Of a stretch of 64,000 bases of DNA, positions 1 through 10,456 are shown in pieces. Each line of letters starts with the position of its first letter. Position 1 is the first letter of the stretch. Origin of the DNA: Ophiura sarsii (taxonomy: Eukaryota; Echinodermata; Ophiuroidea; Amphilepidida; Ophiuridae); the NCBI GenBank assembly GCA_035610835.1, contig CM069457.1:21508658-21572657 (forward strand), in the 5' to 3' direction. The position numbers were made by a program, and so were the translations under genes. Under the pieces are notes generated by a model, which did no database searches, was not told the origin of the DNA, and was given only the letters and a program-made list of their open reading frames with translations.

Positions 1-135
1 CATATTTGTTAGACAACATCTCAACTGTTGTGCAACCAATCTGTTTTCAACCCTTAAAAACCATAAAAACACATATTTTCAAGTATAATGCTCATATAGA
101 TTCATAAAACTTGTCTAGAATAATTATATTCACGC

Positions 136-222
136 TTTATGATCAGAAATGTAAATCTGCAAGAAAATCTACTTTCTTTAAAAACAAAATATGCTTATAA
201 GATCAATATACTATACCTTTAA
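136..222. mobile_element. Partial copy of TTAA foldback family III
   Basis: This segment resembles the right half of the element at 2315-2696: both share TTTATGATCAGAAATG followed by AAATCT, CAAGAAAATCTACTTTC and a terminal CCTTTAA. Only one end is recognisable, so I read it as a truncated or diverged copy. It has no coding capacity. Confidence 0.6.
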
Positions 223-1012
223 GCATATCAGAAATGAAGTACCTTTTAAAGGCAAGCTACCACTTTGGGTTTCTAGCCATACCCAGTTCTCTTGGGGAAT
301 TGACAAAGTTACAATTTCTCCATTAGACTGTCAGTCACCAGGTAACAGGTTATGACCAATTTATCTGTGGTAAAATGCCAACGTGATAAACCAGGTGAGC
401 TCTAAGATGTAACATACTTGATTCCAAAAGCCTTAATGTTTTTACTCGTCAACATTGTCCTGACTTTTTATAGTATTATCAACATTAGTTAGTGATTTCC
501 ATTCATGTTATTGATAAATAAAACTTATGACATAACCACTCTTTTTGTTACCTATATCACACTCTGCTGTCTGTTTCTTTAAATTCATATGACCGCCTCT
601 TTTCCTTTTTAAAGGAATTTTTATTTTAGCTCTATATTCAGCCAGTCTTCAGGTGTAATATCTCAAATGAAAGAGGACAAATTTCGGTACAAATTTATAT
701 TTAATATGTTAACATGAGCTATAGTTTTGAGTTATAAGCCTATGTATTTATTACCTGGAAAGTTACTATTTTTAAAGGACTGTATTAGACGATGAATGAA
801 AGAGAAATAGTGTACAGAATTATTATAAGGCCGCATACTCGGGTCGGGCAAAGCTTACCAAATATGGAAAAACATTTCCCGATCTGGAAAGTTCTAATCC
901 CACAATGCATTGCACTATGGTTTAATGTGAAATCATTTATCAATTAAAATCCAAATTGTCTTATTTAATAAAGTCAATTTGACTTTCACCTAACCTAGAA
1001 GAAGAAAAAACT
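223..1012. other. AT-rich non-coding stretch, nothing recognised
   Basis: No long open frame, RNA gene or inverted repeat was found by eye. The sequence is AT-rich and reads as old intergenic or intronic DNA. Confidence 0.5.
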
Positions 1013-1552
1013 AACGGTAAATATGTTGATGATTAAAATTTGAACATCATGCACAAAATTATTTTTTCGCCACACGGTAAAATAAAAGTGCCCAACAAGA
1101 ATAGGTTGCCGAATTCGACACATATGCTTAATTTGAATGTTTCAAAGGTCGTACCAGAATTGGAAACCGTTCCAAATCTTTTTGTAATGACAATAAATAG
1201 CATAATACTCGTCAAATCATTATGAAGGCGTCCTGATGACCTAGTGATGTTGACAAAAGGAGACCAAGCAATCATGTCGCATTTAATGATATATACAATT
1301 CAACTATATAGTATTTCAATTACTAAGCATACGTGTATAAACTATAATACATGTCAATGCTCTTAATTGAATCGTGTCAAGTGTGCGAGCGATCGTTCTT
1401 TGGCTTTGATTTTCAAAATCACAACTATTCCTTCAGCATGTTATTGTTAACATATCTTTCAAAACATGTTTTTGTTTTTTTGTTCTTGCTTATGTGTCCT
1501 GCATTGTATTCAAATATTCAATGCCTGAGAGTGTGATAGTACAAACTATGTC
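1013..1552 (+). repeat. Diverged interspersed/tandem repeat, copy 1
   Basis: This stretch matches 1619-2192 over most of its length. Shared landmarks in order are AACATCATGCACAAA, TTTTCGCCACA, GTGCCCAACAAGAATA, ATGAAGGCGTC, TGTCAATGCTCT and GAGTGTGATAGTACAAACTA. The two copies lie head to tail about 610 bp apart and differ by many substitutions and indels, so the duplication is old. Short open frames inside are not conserved between copies, which argues against coding. Confidence 0.7.
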
Positions 1553-1618
1553 AAATTTGGATTTTCTATTTTACCGAGTGAAATGAAACAATCTAAACTG
1601 AACCGAGTAACCGATTTA

Positions 1619-2192
1619 CTCACGGTGAATATTTCGATGGTAAAAACTTTAACATCATGCACAAATTTATTTTTCGCCACATATACAAAAAAGGTGCCCA
1701 ACAAGAATATTCAATAAGGTTGATGAATTTGATATATATTCTCAAATGAACCGTTCAAATGTCTTACAAACCTTTCCAAATCTGAAAAAAAGATAATGGT
1801 AATGAAATTGCAAAACAATTTATTACTGATTATATCCGACATTTTCCTATTTATTCATAATAATCACTAAACTCAGCTCAAAATGAAGGCGTCTATGCCA
1901 TTGTGATGTTGAGTGACAAATGAGGTCACGCAATCACTAGTCGCATTCAATTAGCTATACAATTCATCAATTGGTATTTCGATTATTAAGTTTGCATGTA
2001 TAAATGTCAATGCTCTCGGTTGTATTTTGTCGAAGGCTACGAGAGATCGTCAATGGCATTGTTTCAAAACCACAGTTCTATATCTTTTAAGTACATGTTA
2101 AAGTATATATTTATTCTTTATTTTCGCTAATGTTGTGCCATGCATTGAATACAAATATCGAATGTCTAAGAGTGTGATAGTACAAACTACGG
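1619..2192 (+). repeat. Diverged interspersed/tandem repeat, copy 2
   Basis: This is the second copy of the unit at 1013-1552, with the same order of landmark words and the same ending GAGTGTGATAGTACAAACTA. It has an insertion relative to copy 1 around 1790-1870 (AAACAATTTATTACTGAT), and that part reappears near 6020. Confidence 0.7.
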
Positions 2193-2314
2193 GTACCACT
2201 ACAAGGAGAACACTTATCCAATTTGGACCGAGTGATATAGTTTTACTATAGCATAAACAAAAGGCATTCAATATTTTTGTTTAGTGCATGCTGATATCAC
2301 CCACACAAGCAATG

Positions 2315-2696
2315 TTAAAGGTATATTATGTGATCTTTTCAGGGAACGCCCTTTACATCGAAACAAATTTGAAAGCAGATTTTCTTGCAGATTTACATTT
2401 CTGATTATAAATCATACATACATTCCAAGTTACAGGGCGATACGATTCTTAATTACTTCAAAATCATGGTTTTAGAGTGAAAATAAACTGTCGGGTTAAC
2501 ACGACAGTTTATATTTTCACTCTAAATTCACTCTAAAATCATGATTTTGGGGTAATTAGGAATCGTATCGCTCTGTAACTTGGAATGTATGTACGATTTA
2601 TGATCAGAAATGAAAATCTACAAGAAAATCTACTTTCTAAAAAAAAATCATGAATAGAGGGCGCTCTCTGGAAAAGATCACATAATATGCCTTTAA
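2315..2696. mobile_element. TTAA-flanked foldback element, family III
   Basis: This is a 382-bp long inverted repeat flanked by TTAA on both sides. The left end reads TTAA-AGGTATATTATGTGATC and the right end is its near complement, GATCACATAATATGCCT-TTAA. The arms run through most of the element and meet near 2496-2500, where ACTGTCG / CGACAGT flank a short loop. It has no open frame of note. A TTAA target duplication is typical of the piggyBac superfamily, so a non-autonomous piggyBac-like MITE is the best inference. A partial relative lies at 136-222. Confidence 0.7.
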
Positions 2697-2919
2697 GCAA
2701 AGTGAGTGTAAAAACTATCACATAATGGCTGCAATCATGCCTATCATTATATAATAGTACAAAACTAATCATAACATGACTAAAAACAAGCTTTTTATAT
2801 ATGATCGGAAACGTTGGTATTGATCCAACAAATTGTATGACCTCGATCCTGGTCATAAAATGATAAAAATATGCTTTTGCTATCCGATTCATATATGGTC
2901 ACGCGTTATGAACACGCCT

Positions 2920-3450
2920 CCCAATAGGGTGGTGCCGTTACATTTTTAAGTCTCATTCTGTCATATTCCTCAAATATTTTTAAAACCACAAAAGCTATCT
3001 CAACAAATTTGGTATCATTTTAAAGCCCTAATAACAAGCTATCTGCCTGCAAAATGGCATTGGTATAGATAATACAGAAATGGAGATACAGCTGTTTGAA
3101 GTTTAGGGATCAGGGGTGGTGCTGGAAGGGGTGCCGCCGGAAGGGGTGCCGCCTGTACAAACTCAATGGGGATAATCCCATGCTTTGTTCTTTTTACAAT
3201 AACTAGTCATCCCCTAATGTTACAAACGCCATTCTGGTCCCATTTTAAAGGATATTTTAAAGTCTTTAAGTATGTGGTTCAACAGACTTGTCAACTATAT
3301 GTAACAACTAATTAATTATGGATAAGACCATGATCATCAGCTTTCTTCCTATTCGTTATACAGTCAACATGAATAATCAGCCTCAATTTACCGGATTTAT
3401 AAAAATGACTATAACAGAAAAAGTTTTCAACCTACGATTTTTGGAAAGCT
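2920..3450 (+). repeat. Old interspersed repeat (partner at 23.9 kb)
   Basis: This matches 23937-24470 at low identity but in the same order: a GGTGGTGCCGTT / GGTGGCAGCGTT start, a GGTGGTGCTGGAAGGGGTGCC / GTGGCGGCGGTAGCGG block, TGTACAA-CTC-ATGGG, TTTACAATAACT-TCATC, and GTCAACTAT-GTAACAA. Within this copy, the word GGAAGGGGTGCCGCC is duplicated in tandem at about 3125-3152. I see no coding and cannot name the family. Confidence 0.55.
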
Positions 3451-3648
3451 TGTAACTAGAGGAATTCAGAAATGCAGTTTAGATCAGGGAAGGGTTCATC
3501 CTTAAACAAATATTCCTGAAAATTCTAAAAATATATAAAATAAAAATTGGAGATATTCACTAGCCGGTATATGGGTAATTACATGAGGAATTCAAATATG
3601 TAAAGTAAATAATGATAGGAGTAGGTATAAAAATATATGGATCTCAAA

Positions 3649-4605
3649 TTAAAAATTTGGGGGGAAAAGGAGTTGAGAGGTTTTATATTATGGATTTTGT
3701 TTTTTTGGCTTTAAATCTCAGCCCAGAAAATTAGCTTTCATTTGCTTCAAAAATGAACAAAATCGGATATTCCTCCGCAAAGTTATGATAAATTTGCGCG
3801 TCCAAGTCCGTCGCGAAGTCGAAAATTTCGTATATAAATGCATGTATTTAATTCTTATGTATTCTATTGTTTTAAGTATCTAGTCATTTCTGGTCAAAAA
3901 TGTCATATTGTATTTGATTACTCCAATAATTAATGTATTTAGTGTTCTAAGATGCCTTAAATAAGTGAACACTTCATTTTTAAATCAAATTTAGTTAATT
4001 TTATACAAAAATGACGATTAATTACCTTTAATGAGTATTCTTATTTACTATTGACCCGACTTTTAACTGACGATATCTCCGTAACTAATTTCGACCATTT
4101 TGCGACCATGCGCGCCGGATATCTAGAAAACTAAAGGGGCTAGGACCTTCAGATTTAGCCAGAATACTGTTAATAAGATAACCTTTAAATGAATTAGAAT
4201 GAACCCTACATGAGAACATATTTTTTTACATCTCCGTAAACAAAATTATGATTATTTTTTCTGGTGAACACAAAATCAGTTAATAGTGTCCAATTGCTTA
4301 GATCCTAGTTCATTCTATAGCCTTATCAATCAGCTTTCATTTGATCTTTGTCCCAATACTCTACGATAAATAGTTTTTGAGATATCTTGCGTGCAAGGTG
4401 TCCTCGTAGTAAAAAAGATGATCCAAGATGGCCGTTGTTTCCATGGCAACGGGTCACATGACCGACCAAGTAGCGATATTTTTGTAACTTACAACACTTA
4501 AGGTTTAAGTACATGTACATACCCAATTAACATTAACAGTACCTTTAATATTGAAGTAAAATTAGTTTCAGTAAAACGTGCTCTCAACCCCTAATTCCCC
4601 TAAAT
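3649..4605 (-). mobile_element. TTAA-associated inverted-repeat element, family II, copy 1
   Basis: This is about 950 bp and is the reverse-orientation counterpart of 42504-43364. The ends carry GGGGGGAAAAGGAGTTGAGAG on the left and CTCTCAACCCCTAATTCCCC on the right, forming terminal inverted repeats. Shared internal landmarks include GGCGCGCAAAT-type words near 3790, CGATATCTCCGTAACTAATT, CCCTTTAG-type words near 4130, GTGACCCGTTGCCATGG (as complement) and GATATCTTGCGTGCAAGG. No transposase is encoded. The borders are more decayed than in the 42.5-kb copy, so the exact ends are approximate. Confidence 0.7.
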
Positions 4606-5046
4606 AAAAATAGTTTGAAGGCACTTTTTAGTTTTCCATTTCATATGAACGTCAAGGTCAAGATCACTCGGTATACTAAAGGGAATTCAAAGAGGTGTTT
4701 TCATACAAATACACCCGTCAGCGATAAATGTGTATTACAGTTAATTCGATTGTGCATTCATGGAGAAATAACATGTTGTTATAATCGCTTAAAAACTTGG
4801 AAGTTAGGAATAAGCAATATTGCAGTCAACGAACTGAAACAATTTTCGGATGGCGTAATAGTTCCGGGGGTCATATGGATGATAGTAGGGGAGGAAGTTC
4901 ATTAACACTGGAAATAGATATTGGTATATGCCGCACACACGACTAGTGTGAAAGGAGCCATGGTCCCCTGGGTCCATAGTCCGGCCTCCATAGACATAGG
5001 GCCTACCTACATGGAATAAAGCGTGAAACTAGTGTTGCCGTGTATA
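4606..5046. other. Non-coding stretch, nothing recognised
   Basis: A 96-codon open frame at 4615-4905 has no recognisable domain and lies between mobile elements. I treat it as chance. No other signal was seen. Confidence 0.4.
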
Positions 5047-5619
5047 CAGTCATCAAAAAAGTAACTATACAGGTAATAAATTGACTTTTAACGCTAAAAA
5101 TATATATCCTACCTCAAAATAGTAAATCATAAAGTTGTAGAGAAATTTGTCTTCTTTAATATGTGATATTGCACGCTAGGATCGGTTGAATATTGAAGAA
5201 CTGACAATCTAAAATGTAAGGTAAAGTCACAATTTCATTTTCACATTTTACATTTCAACACGGGGGAGGGTATGACAGGTAGCGTGTGCGTGGCGTATTG
5301 ATCCATCGGAACAATACGGCCGACTGTCCAACCTGCGTATGCATCCACCAATTGCACTGCCGATAATCGATAAGGTACCTGTTAGTGTTAGATGGGTCCG
5401 CGTGTAGAAAATAAAAATGTGAAAATGAAAATCGGACCCGACGTTACATATTGAAGTGTCACTTCCTCAATAATCATCCGATCCTAGCGTGCAATATCTA
5501 ATATTAAAGATGATGAATTTTTCAACAACTTTATAATTTAATATCTTTAGGTAAGATATATATTTATAGAATTAGAAGCACGTTTATTACCTGTATAGTT
5601 ACTTTTTTTTTGATGACTG
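5047..5619. mobile_element. TA-flanked 573-bp inverted-repeat MITE (CAGTCATC ends)
   Basis: The terminal inverted repeats begin CAGTCATCAAAAAAGTAACT on the left and end in the complement AGTTACTTTTT...GATGACTG on the right, with TA on each side (5045-5046 and 5620-5621). The repeat extends inward imperfectly: ACAGGTAATAAA, ATTGCACGCTAGGATCG and CATTTTCACATTTTA all have complements in the other arm. TA duplication and a CAGT terminus fit the Tc1/mariner superfamily. There is no transposase frame, so it is non-autonomous. Confidence 0.85.
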
Positions 5620-5989
5620 TAGGTGCCAACATATACTTTACTGCACAGGGCGGACTATGGCTCCAGGGGATAGTGTTTCGATTCTTATGAGCCACTTATT
5701 ATTTCGAAAGTTTCTTTTTTTAAAGAACCACCGCATCGTGAATATGAAGAATACAACATGTGAAGGTACATATTTGTCAATTTCGTTCTTAAAACTATAG
5801 TCTAATTGTCATCAACATGGTTGAGTACCTCCCCCCTCCTTGGTGTAATATCGTTTTGATACACAGGCAGTAACTGTTTTTGTTTTGATAAAAAACGTAG
5901 TTTCGCCTGGAAACAAAAATACGTTATAGGTATAAAGTAGATAGATTAAGATCCAATCGAGAAATATGATATACAGAGTTCTAGGTCCG
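5620..5989. other. Non-coding spacer
   Basis: No gene or repeat was recognised. It contains C-rich and AT-rich patches only. Confidence 0.4.
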
Positions 5990-6199
5990 TATAATACATT
6001 GTATGTAATATTCTGTAAAACAATTTATCACTGATTTTATCCTATATTTGTTCTTATTTATTTATAATAACAATTGATAAACGTGAGTTTGAAATCTAGG
6101 TATACTGGTGACCTCACGATGTTGACAAAAAAAGGCCACGCAATCATAAGTCACATTTGATTATCTATACAATTTATCAACTATTTCATTTATCGACGA
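5990..6199 (+). repeat. Partial third copy of the 1.0/1.6-kb repeat
   Basis: AAAACAATTTATCACTGATT, TTATTTATAATAA, GTGACCTCACGATGTTGACAA and CACGCAATCATAAGTC match words in the same order around 1810-1960. It stops where a family I MITE begins near 6200. Confidence 0.55.
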
Positions 6200-6406
6200 C
6201 TAACACTTTCCACGCGGCTATCATGGCTATTGGTTTTACCATACAAAAGAGATTTTTCAGAAACCTTTCAAGGTCTATTTCAAAGATTACTGAACCAATG
6301 CTAAGCATGTTGGTACTTATTTTAATGCATTCCTCAAGGTGAACCCAAATTGACATATTTCAAACATTTTGTGAAATTTTGGAATGTTGTCGCGTGGAAA
6401 GTGTTA
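6200..6406 (+). mobile_element. Family I MITE (CACTTTCCACGCGGC), copy 1, shortened
   Basis: This copy begins TAACACTTTCCACGCGGC and ends GCGTGGAAAGTGTTA, the complementary end. The internal text is shared with eleven other segments in the window (GGTTTTACCATACAAAA, TTTTTCAGAAACCTTTC, AACATTTTGTGAAATTTTGG). It is about 40 bp shorter than the usual 245 bp because of an internal loss near the right end and has a small tandem duplication (GGCTAT-CATGGCTAT) near the left. Confidence 0.85.
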
Positions 6407-6498
6407 TGGTTCACACGTATCTGTATCTGAATAACGTTATGAGGTAGGAGGTAGAACTTATTGAATGAACCTATTGATTGAGAACTATTTTTGCTATC

Positions 6499-6514
6499 AT
6501 AATTATGTTGCGTG
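6499..6514 (+). repeat. Left target-site duplication of the LINE
   Basis: ATAATTATGTTGCGTG occurs here and again, identically, at 12603-12618 just after the A-rich tail. A 16-bp exact duplication bracketing an element with a poly-A end is the hallmark of target-primed reverse transcription. Confidence 0.9.
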
Positions 6515-6790
6515 TATTCATCCTAAAATGATGTATACGTATCCTCCACAGTTAACTTCATTTAGTCCAACTAGTTAATTTCAATATTATTAATACGAAG
6601 CAGAAATACGCCAAAACAAGGAACAATTGTACAGCACTTTGCATCCAACACAGTGAGTACTGAACCTATACGTATAGAAAACAATGAGATAACACACGGC
6701 GCTATTGTACATGTACAGCACTTCGCATCCAACACAGTGAGTAGGCCAACTGAACCTACGATAGAAAACAACGAGATAACACACGGCACT
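6515..6790 (+). promoter_or_regulatory. LINE 5' UTR with two tandem monomers
   Basis: A unit beginning GTACAGCACTTYGCATCCAA occurs at 6629 and again at 6713 (84 bp apart). Each unit continues with ACACAGTGAGTA, TGAACCTA and GAGATAACACACGGC. The second unit ends at the ATG chosen for ORF1. Repeated 5' UTR monomers carrying promoter activity are known from mouse L1; a similar promoter role here is inference. Confidence 0.7.
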
Positions 6791-7594
6791 ATGGCGGGCA
6801 ATACAAACAATGGACAGGTCGACGTGTCCAACTCAGAGTTGAAAGAAATTATGTTACGCATGGAAGCAACATTGACAAAGCGTATGGATTGCCTACAAAA
6901 AGAAATAAAGGACACGAACAAGAAAGTAGAAGAAAACATGGAGGATATTACCAAGCTAAAAAAACCAGTGGAAAATAACGCGGAAAAAATACAAGACATT
7001 GTGAAAAATGTTGTACCACAGATAAACACAGCACAAAATGAGCTTGTCACAAAGATTGAAAAGGCTAACAAGTTGAGGGAGTTGCATGATAGGAAACAGA
7101 ACTTGTTGTTTTACGGTGTGCCACAAAATGGCGGAGAGACAACGGGGGAGCTTCGAGACAAAATGAGTGGCATTTTTCAAACGGATTTTGGACTCTCCGA
7201 AGATCAAATTGAAAACATTTATTTCGTTGCTGTGCATCGGCTACCAAGGAAAGATAGGCGAGAGGAACGGGAACATGGTGGTGAAGATCAACGTCGTCAA
7301 CCACATATACCAGATCCTGTAATTATCCGTTTTGGATCCTTGTTTGATAGAGATGGCATACTACAACAGCAGAGAATTCGGCCATTTTTCAAAGACAGAA
7401 AACCGTTAATGGCATATACTGATCTCCCTGTAAGTATGAAACAGGAACGAGGAAAGCTGGTTCAACATGCTAAGGATTTACGTCGAGAAGGGAAGATGAC
7501 ACGTATCCGGACCATTGGGTTGGACGTGATCTTGGAGTTCAAGGACAAAGCAAATAGAAGAGGAGACTGGAAGAGACTCAATCCTAACAACTGA
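6791..7594 (+). CDS. LINE ORF1 protein (L1 ORF1p-like RNA-binding protein)
   Basis: This frame encodes a 267-residue protein that would bind element RNA as a chaperone in the ribonucleoprotein particle. The first ATG in the frame is at 6791, with A at -3 and G at +4; the frame is open further upstream (from 6653) but without an ATG. Residues about 15-105 are rich in Lys, Glu, Asn and hydrophobics spaced as a coiled coil (KRMDCLQKEIKDTNKKVEE). Next comes an RRM-like segment starting at NLLFYGVPQN, then a basic C-terminal domain with FKDRKPLMAYTDLP and QHAKDLRREGK. This order of coiled coil, RRM and C-terminal domain is that of L1 ORF1p. The frame is intact. It lies 1,029 bp upstream of ORF2. 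Confidence 0.85.
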   Translation: MAGNTNNGQVDVSNSELKEIMLRMEATLTKRMDCLQKEIKDTNKKVEENMEDITKLKKPVENNAEKIQDIVKNVVPQINTAQNELVTKIEKANKLRELHDRKQNLLFYGVPQNGGETTGELRDKMSGIFQTDFGLSEDQIENIYFVAVHRLPRKDRREEREHGGEDQRRQPHIPDPVIIRFGSLFDRDGILQQQRIRPFFKDRKPLMAYTDLPVSMKQERGKLVQHAKDLRREGKMTRIRTIGLDVILEFKDKANRRGDWKRLNPNN

Positions 7595-7681
7595 ATAAAT
7601 AAGGAATTCAGAACTCAGTTTTGGATCATTTAATCTCATTTGATTTTGAAAGCTTCTTACTCGAGAGAGCAACTGAAACTT

Positions 7682-8372
7682 ATGTGACTATGAAAAACGC
7701 TTTCAAAAACAAAATGTTGTTTTGCATTACATTGTGATCTGATTCGATGACTTTTGGATGTTATTTTTATTTTGTAAGTTTCAATACATAAGGCATTTTA
7801 ATGCCATTTTGGTTTTTGGAAAAGTATACGTAAACACAAAACAATTTTGATAACATTGATTCGAAAAGCCTTCAATTTTGCTTTCCGAGTCCTATTTTTA
7901 GGCCAAAAAAAGTACTAAAATTGAAATATTCAATAATGTAACAATTGTACAGTTTATATTGAAAATGTGATTCTTTATTGGTAGGCCCTACATTTTATTT
8001 TAAAAGAAAAATTGAGAATTTTGTGAACTCATGTGACTATGAAAAACGCTTTCAAAAACAAAATGTTGTTTTGCATTACATTGTGATCTGATTCGATGAC
8101 TTTTGGATGTTATTTTTATTTTTGTAAGTTTCAATACATAAGGCATTTTAATGCCATTTTGGTTATTGGAAAAGCATACGTAAACACAAAACAATTTTGA
8201 TAAAATTGATTCGAAAAGCCTTAAATTTTGCTTTCCGAGTCCTATTTTTAGGCCAAAAAAAAAAGTACTAAAATTGAAATATTCAATAATGTAACAATTG
8301 TACAGTTTATATTCAAAATGTGATTCTTTATTGGTACATTTTATTTTAAAAGAAAAATTGAGAATTTTGTGA
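7682..8372 (+). repeat. Tandem duplication in the LINE inter-ORF region
   Basis: Two copies of a roughly 345-bp unit start at 7682 and 8031 with ATGTGACTATGAAAAACGC and end with AAATTGAGAATTTTGTG. They differ by only a few substitutions and small indels (for example GTAGGCCCTA present only in the first), so the duplication is fairly recent. It accounts for most of the 1-kb spacing between ORF1 and ORF2. Confidence 0.9.
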
Positions 8373-8623
8373 GTAAAATGTTTTTGATAATGTCGCCTGT
8401 CGACAACTTTTGTTAAATGCTCAAATAGACGGTTATAGATCCCTTACCAGTTGTTGTTGTTGTTGTTTTTTTTTCAGCACTTGATAGTTGTTATTTTTTT
8501 CTTCTTCTTCAGAGCTGCATAGCTCTATCTATCTTTTTTGCTTCTTGCTTTTGACAGCTTTGATGTATTGTAAACAGTTTCGGGTACTACATGATTTATC
8601 AAAATTAAATGAAGGTTTAAGGT

Positions 8624-9292
8624 ATGGATAGCTCAATAAAAATATGTTCTATAAACTGCAGGGGCCTGAATAATAAAGTAAAGAGACGTGACGTTCTGAA
8701 TTATCTAAGGAAAAAGAAATTTTCGATATACTGTTTTCAAGATGTACATTGGGATCAACAATTTGAAAATATGGTCAGATCGGAATGGGGTTATGAGATC
8801 TATATGGCAGGTCATAATACAAACTCTAGGGGTGTAGCAGTTCTGATGAACAATAATTTTGATTTTAAGGTACGAAAAATACACCGTGATAAGGTTGGTA
8901 ATTGGATAGTTCTTGATATTACATTGTTATCAATTGACATCACTTTATGTTGTTTGTATGGGCCAAATGATGATCAACCGGATTTCTATAATCATCTGAA
9001 AGAAGTTGTAGAAAATGTTGGTAATCCTCACTATATTATATGCGGTGATTTTAATTTAGTTCAGGATCAAAAACTGGATACTTTCAACTATATAAATATA
9101 AATAATCCTAAATCAAAAGAAATGGTTCTAAAAATAAAAGAAGATTTGGAATTATGTGATCCATGGAGAGTTTTGAATCCAGAAATTAAACGTTTTACCT
9201 GGCGAAAAAATAATCCAATTAAACAAGCTAGGCTAGATTTTTTCTTGATTTCTTCAGAATTGCTTAATTTGACGGATTTTTCTCTGATATAA
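8624..9292 (+). CDS. ORF2 segment 1: APE-type endonuclease
   Basis: This part of ORF2 encodes 222 residues of an endonuclease/exonuclease/phosphatase fold. Visible motifs in order are SINCRGL (Asn of the active site), FQDVHW, LYGPND, CGDFN (Asp and Asn), RFTW and ARLDFFLIS. The terminal TDH motif lies after the frameshift. The second motif normally reads Q-E-T-H in L1-type elements; here it is Q-D-V-H, so the metal-binding Glu is replaced by Asp. One base change (GAR to GAT) could account for it. The segment stops prematurely at 9290. Confidence 0.88.
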   Translation: MDSSIKICSINCRGLNNKVKRRDVLNYLRKKKFSIYCFQDVHWDQQFENMVRSEWGYEIYMAGHNTNSRGVAVLMNNNFDFKVRKIHRDKVGNWIVLDITLLSIDITLCCLYGPNDDQPDFYNHLKEVVENVGNPHYIICGDFNLVQDQKLDTFNYININNPKSKEMVLKIKEDLELCDPWRVLNPEIKRFTWRKNNPIKQARLDFFLISSELLNLTDFSLI

Positions 9293-10453
9293 CTCCTGGT
9301 TACAGAACTGACCACTCGTTGGTGATCATTGGTCTAAATAAGAGTGAAAATATAAAAAAAGGTCGGGGATCTTGGAAATTAAACAATGATTTGCTTATAG
9401 AAGAAAAATATGTAGATATGGTTAAAGATTCAATTACAAAGGTAAAAAAAATATATGCGGCCTCTCCATATGATAGAGAATGTATAAATGATATTAGCCC
9501 ATCTGAATTAATGTTGACTATCGACGATCAGCTATTTTTTGAAGTATTATTGCTGGAAATTAGAGGTGTTACCATGGCATTTTCATCTAACAGAAAGAAA
9601 GAAATGGATAAAACTGAAGAAACACTTGATAATTTGATCAATAATTTGGAGAAATCATGTGAAGAAGCTTTGAATAAAGACCACAATTTCGAATCGGTAA
9701 TGAAAGAACTTGATAATGCTAAACATGAGCTTGAAGACTTACGTGCTAAACGAATTAAAGGATGTTTTGTTCGGTCAAAAGCTAAATGGATAGAAGAAGG
9801 GGAGAAACCATCAAAATATTTTCTGAATCTTGAAAAAAGAAACTTTGTAAATAAACAAATATGTAAAATTGTTAGAAAAGATAACACAGAGGCAATCTCT
9901 CAGGAGGATATTGAAAAAGAAATAATATTATTTTATGAAAACTTGTATAAATATGAAGAGAGTAATATTAACATTAATGATCATGTTGTACATATTAACA
10001 AATTAACACAATTGGAGTCAGCCAATTTAGAGGGAGAAATTGATTTGGCTGAGCTTTCTTTTGCTTTGAAAAACATGAACAATAATAAGACTCCAGGCCC
10101 GGATGGCTTTACAGCAGACTTTTATAAAATGTTTTGGGACGACATTTCCATTTTTCTTCTTCGTTCATTAAATGAAGGGTTCAGGAAAGGCTCTCTCACA
10201 AAAGAACAAAAAGCTGGCCATGTTACTCTCCTACCAAAGGGTGACAAACCTCGCCATTTTTTGAAGAATTGGAGACCAATATCACTTTTAAATGTTTCAT
10301 ATAAATTAGCATCTGCTTGTATTGCTAACAGAATAAAATCAGTTTTACCAGATCCAATTTCAGAGGATCAAACTGGCTTTGTTCCAAACAGATTTATTGG
10401 AGAAAATATTCGCCTTCTTTATGACTTGTTAAATTATACGGAAATCAAAAAAA
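9283..10453 (+). CDS. ORF2 segment 2: end of EN, linker and N-terminal RT
   Basis: Continuation of ORF2 in the next frame. It starts with the endonuclease tail (GYRTDHS), then a Lys/Glu-rich linker (RSKAKWIEEGEKPSKYFLNL, a typical pre-RT motif). RT motifs follow: NKTPGPDGF, LLPKGDKPRHF, NWRPISLLN and DQTGFVPNRFIGENIR. The open frame formally runs to 10485 but becomes meaningless after the A-run at 10447-10454. No ATG is expected at the start of this segment because it is an internal part of a longer protein. Confidence 0.85.
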
Positions 10454-10456
10454 ATA

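Noticed and set aside
6653..6790. Open frame extending ORF1 upstream to 6653
   Set aside because: The upstream start would be GTG and the segment is two copies of a 5' UTR monomer. The first ATG, in good context, is at 6791.
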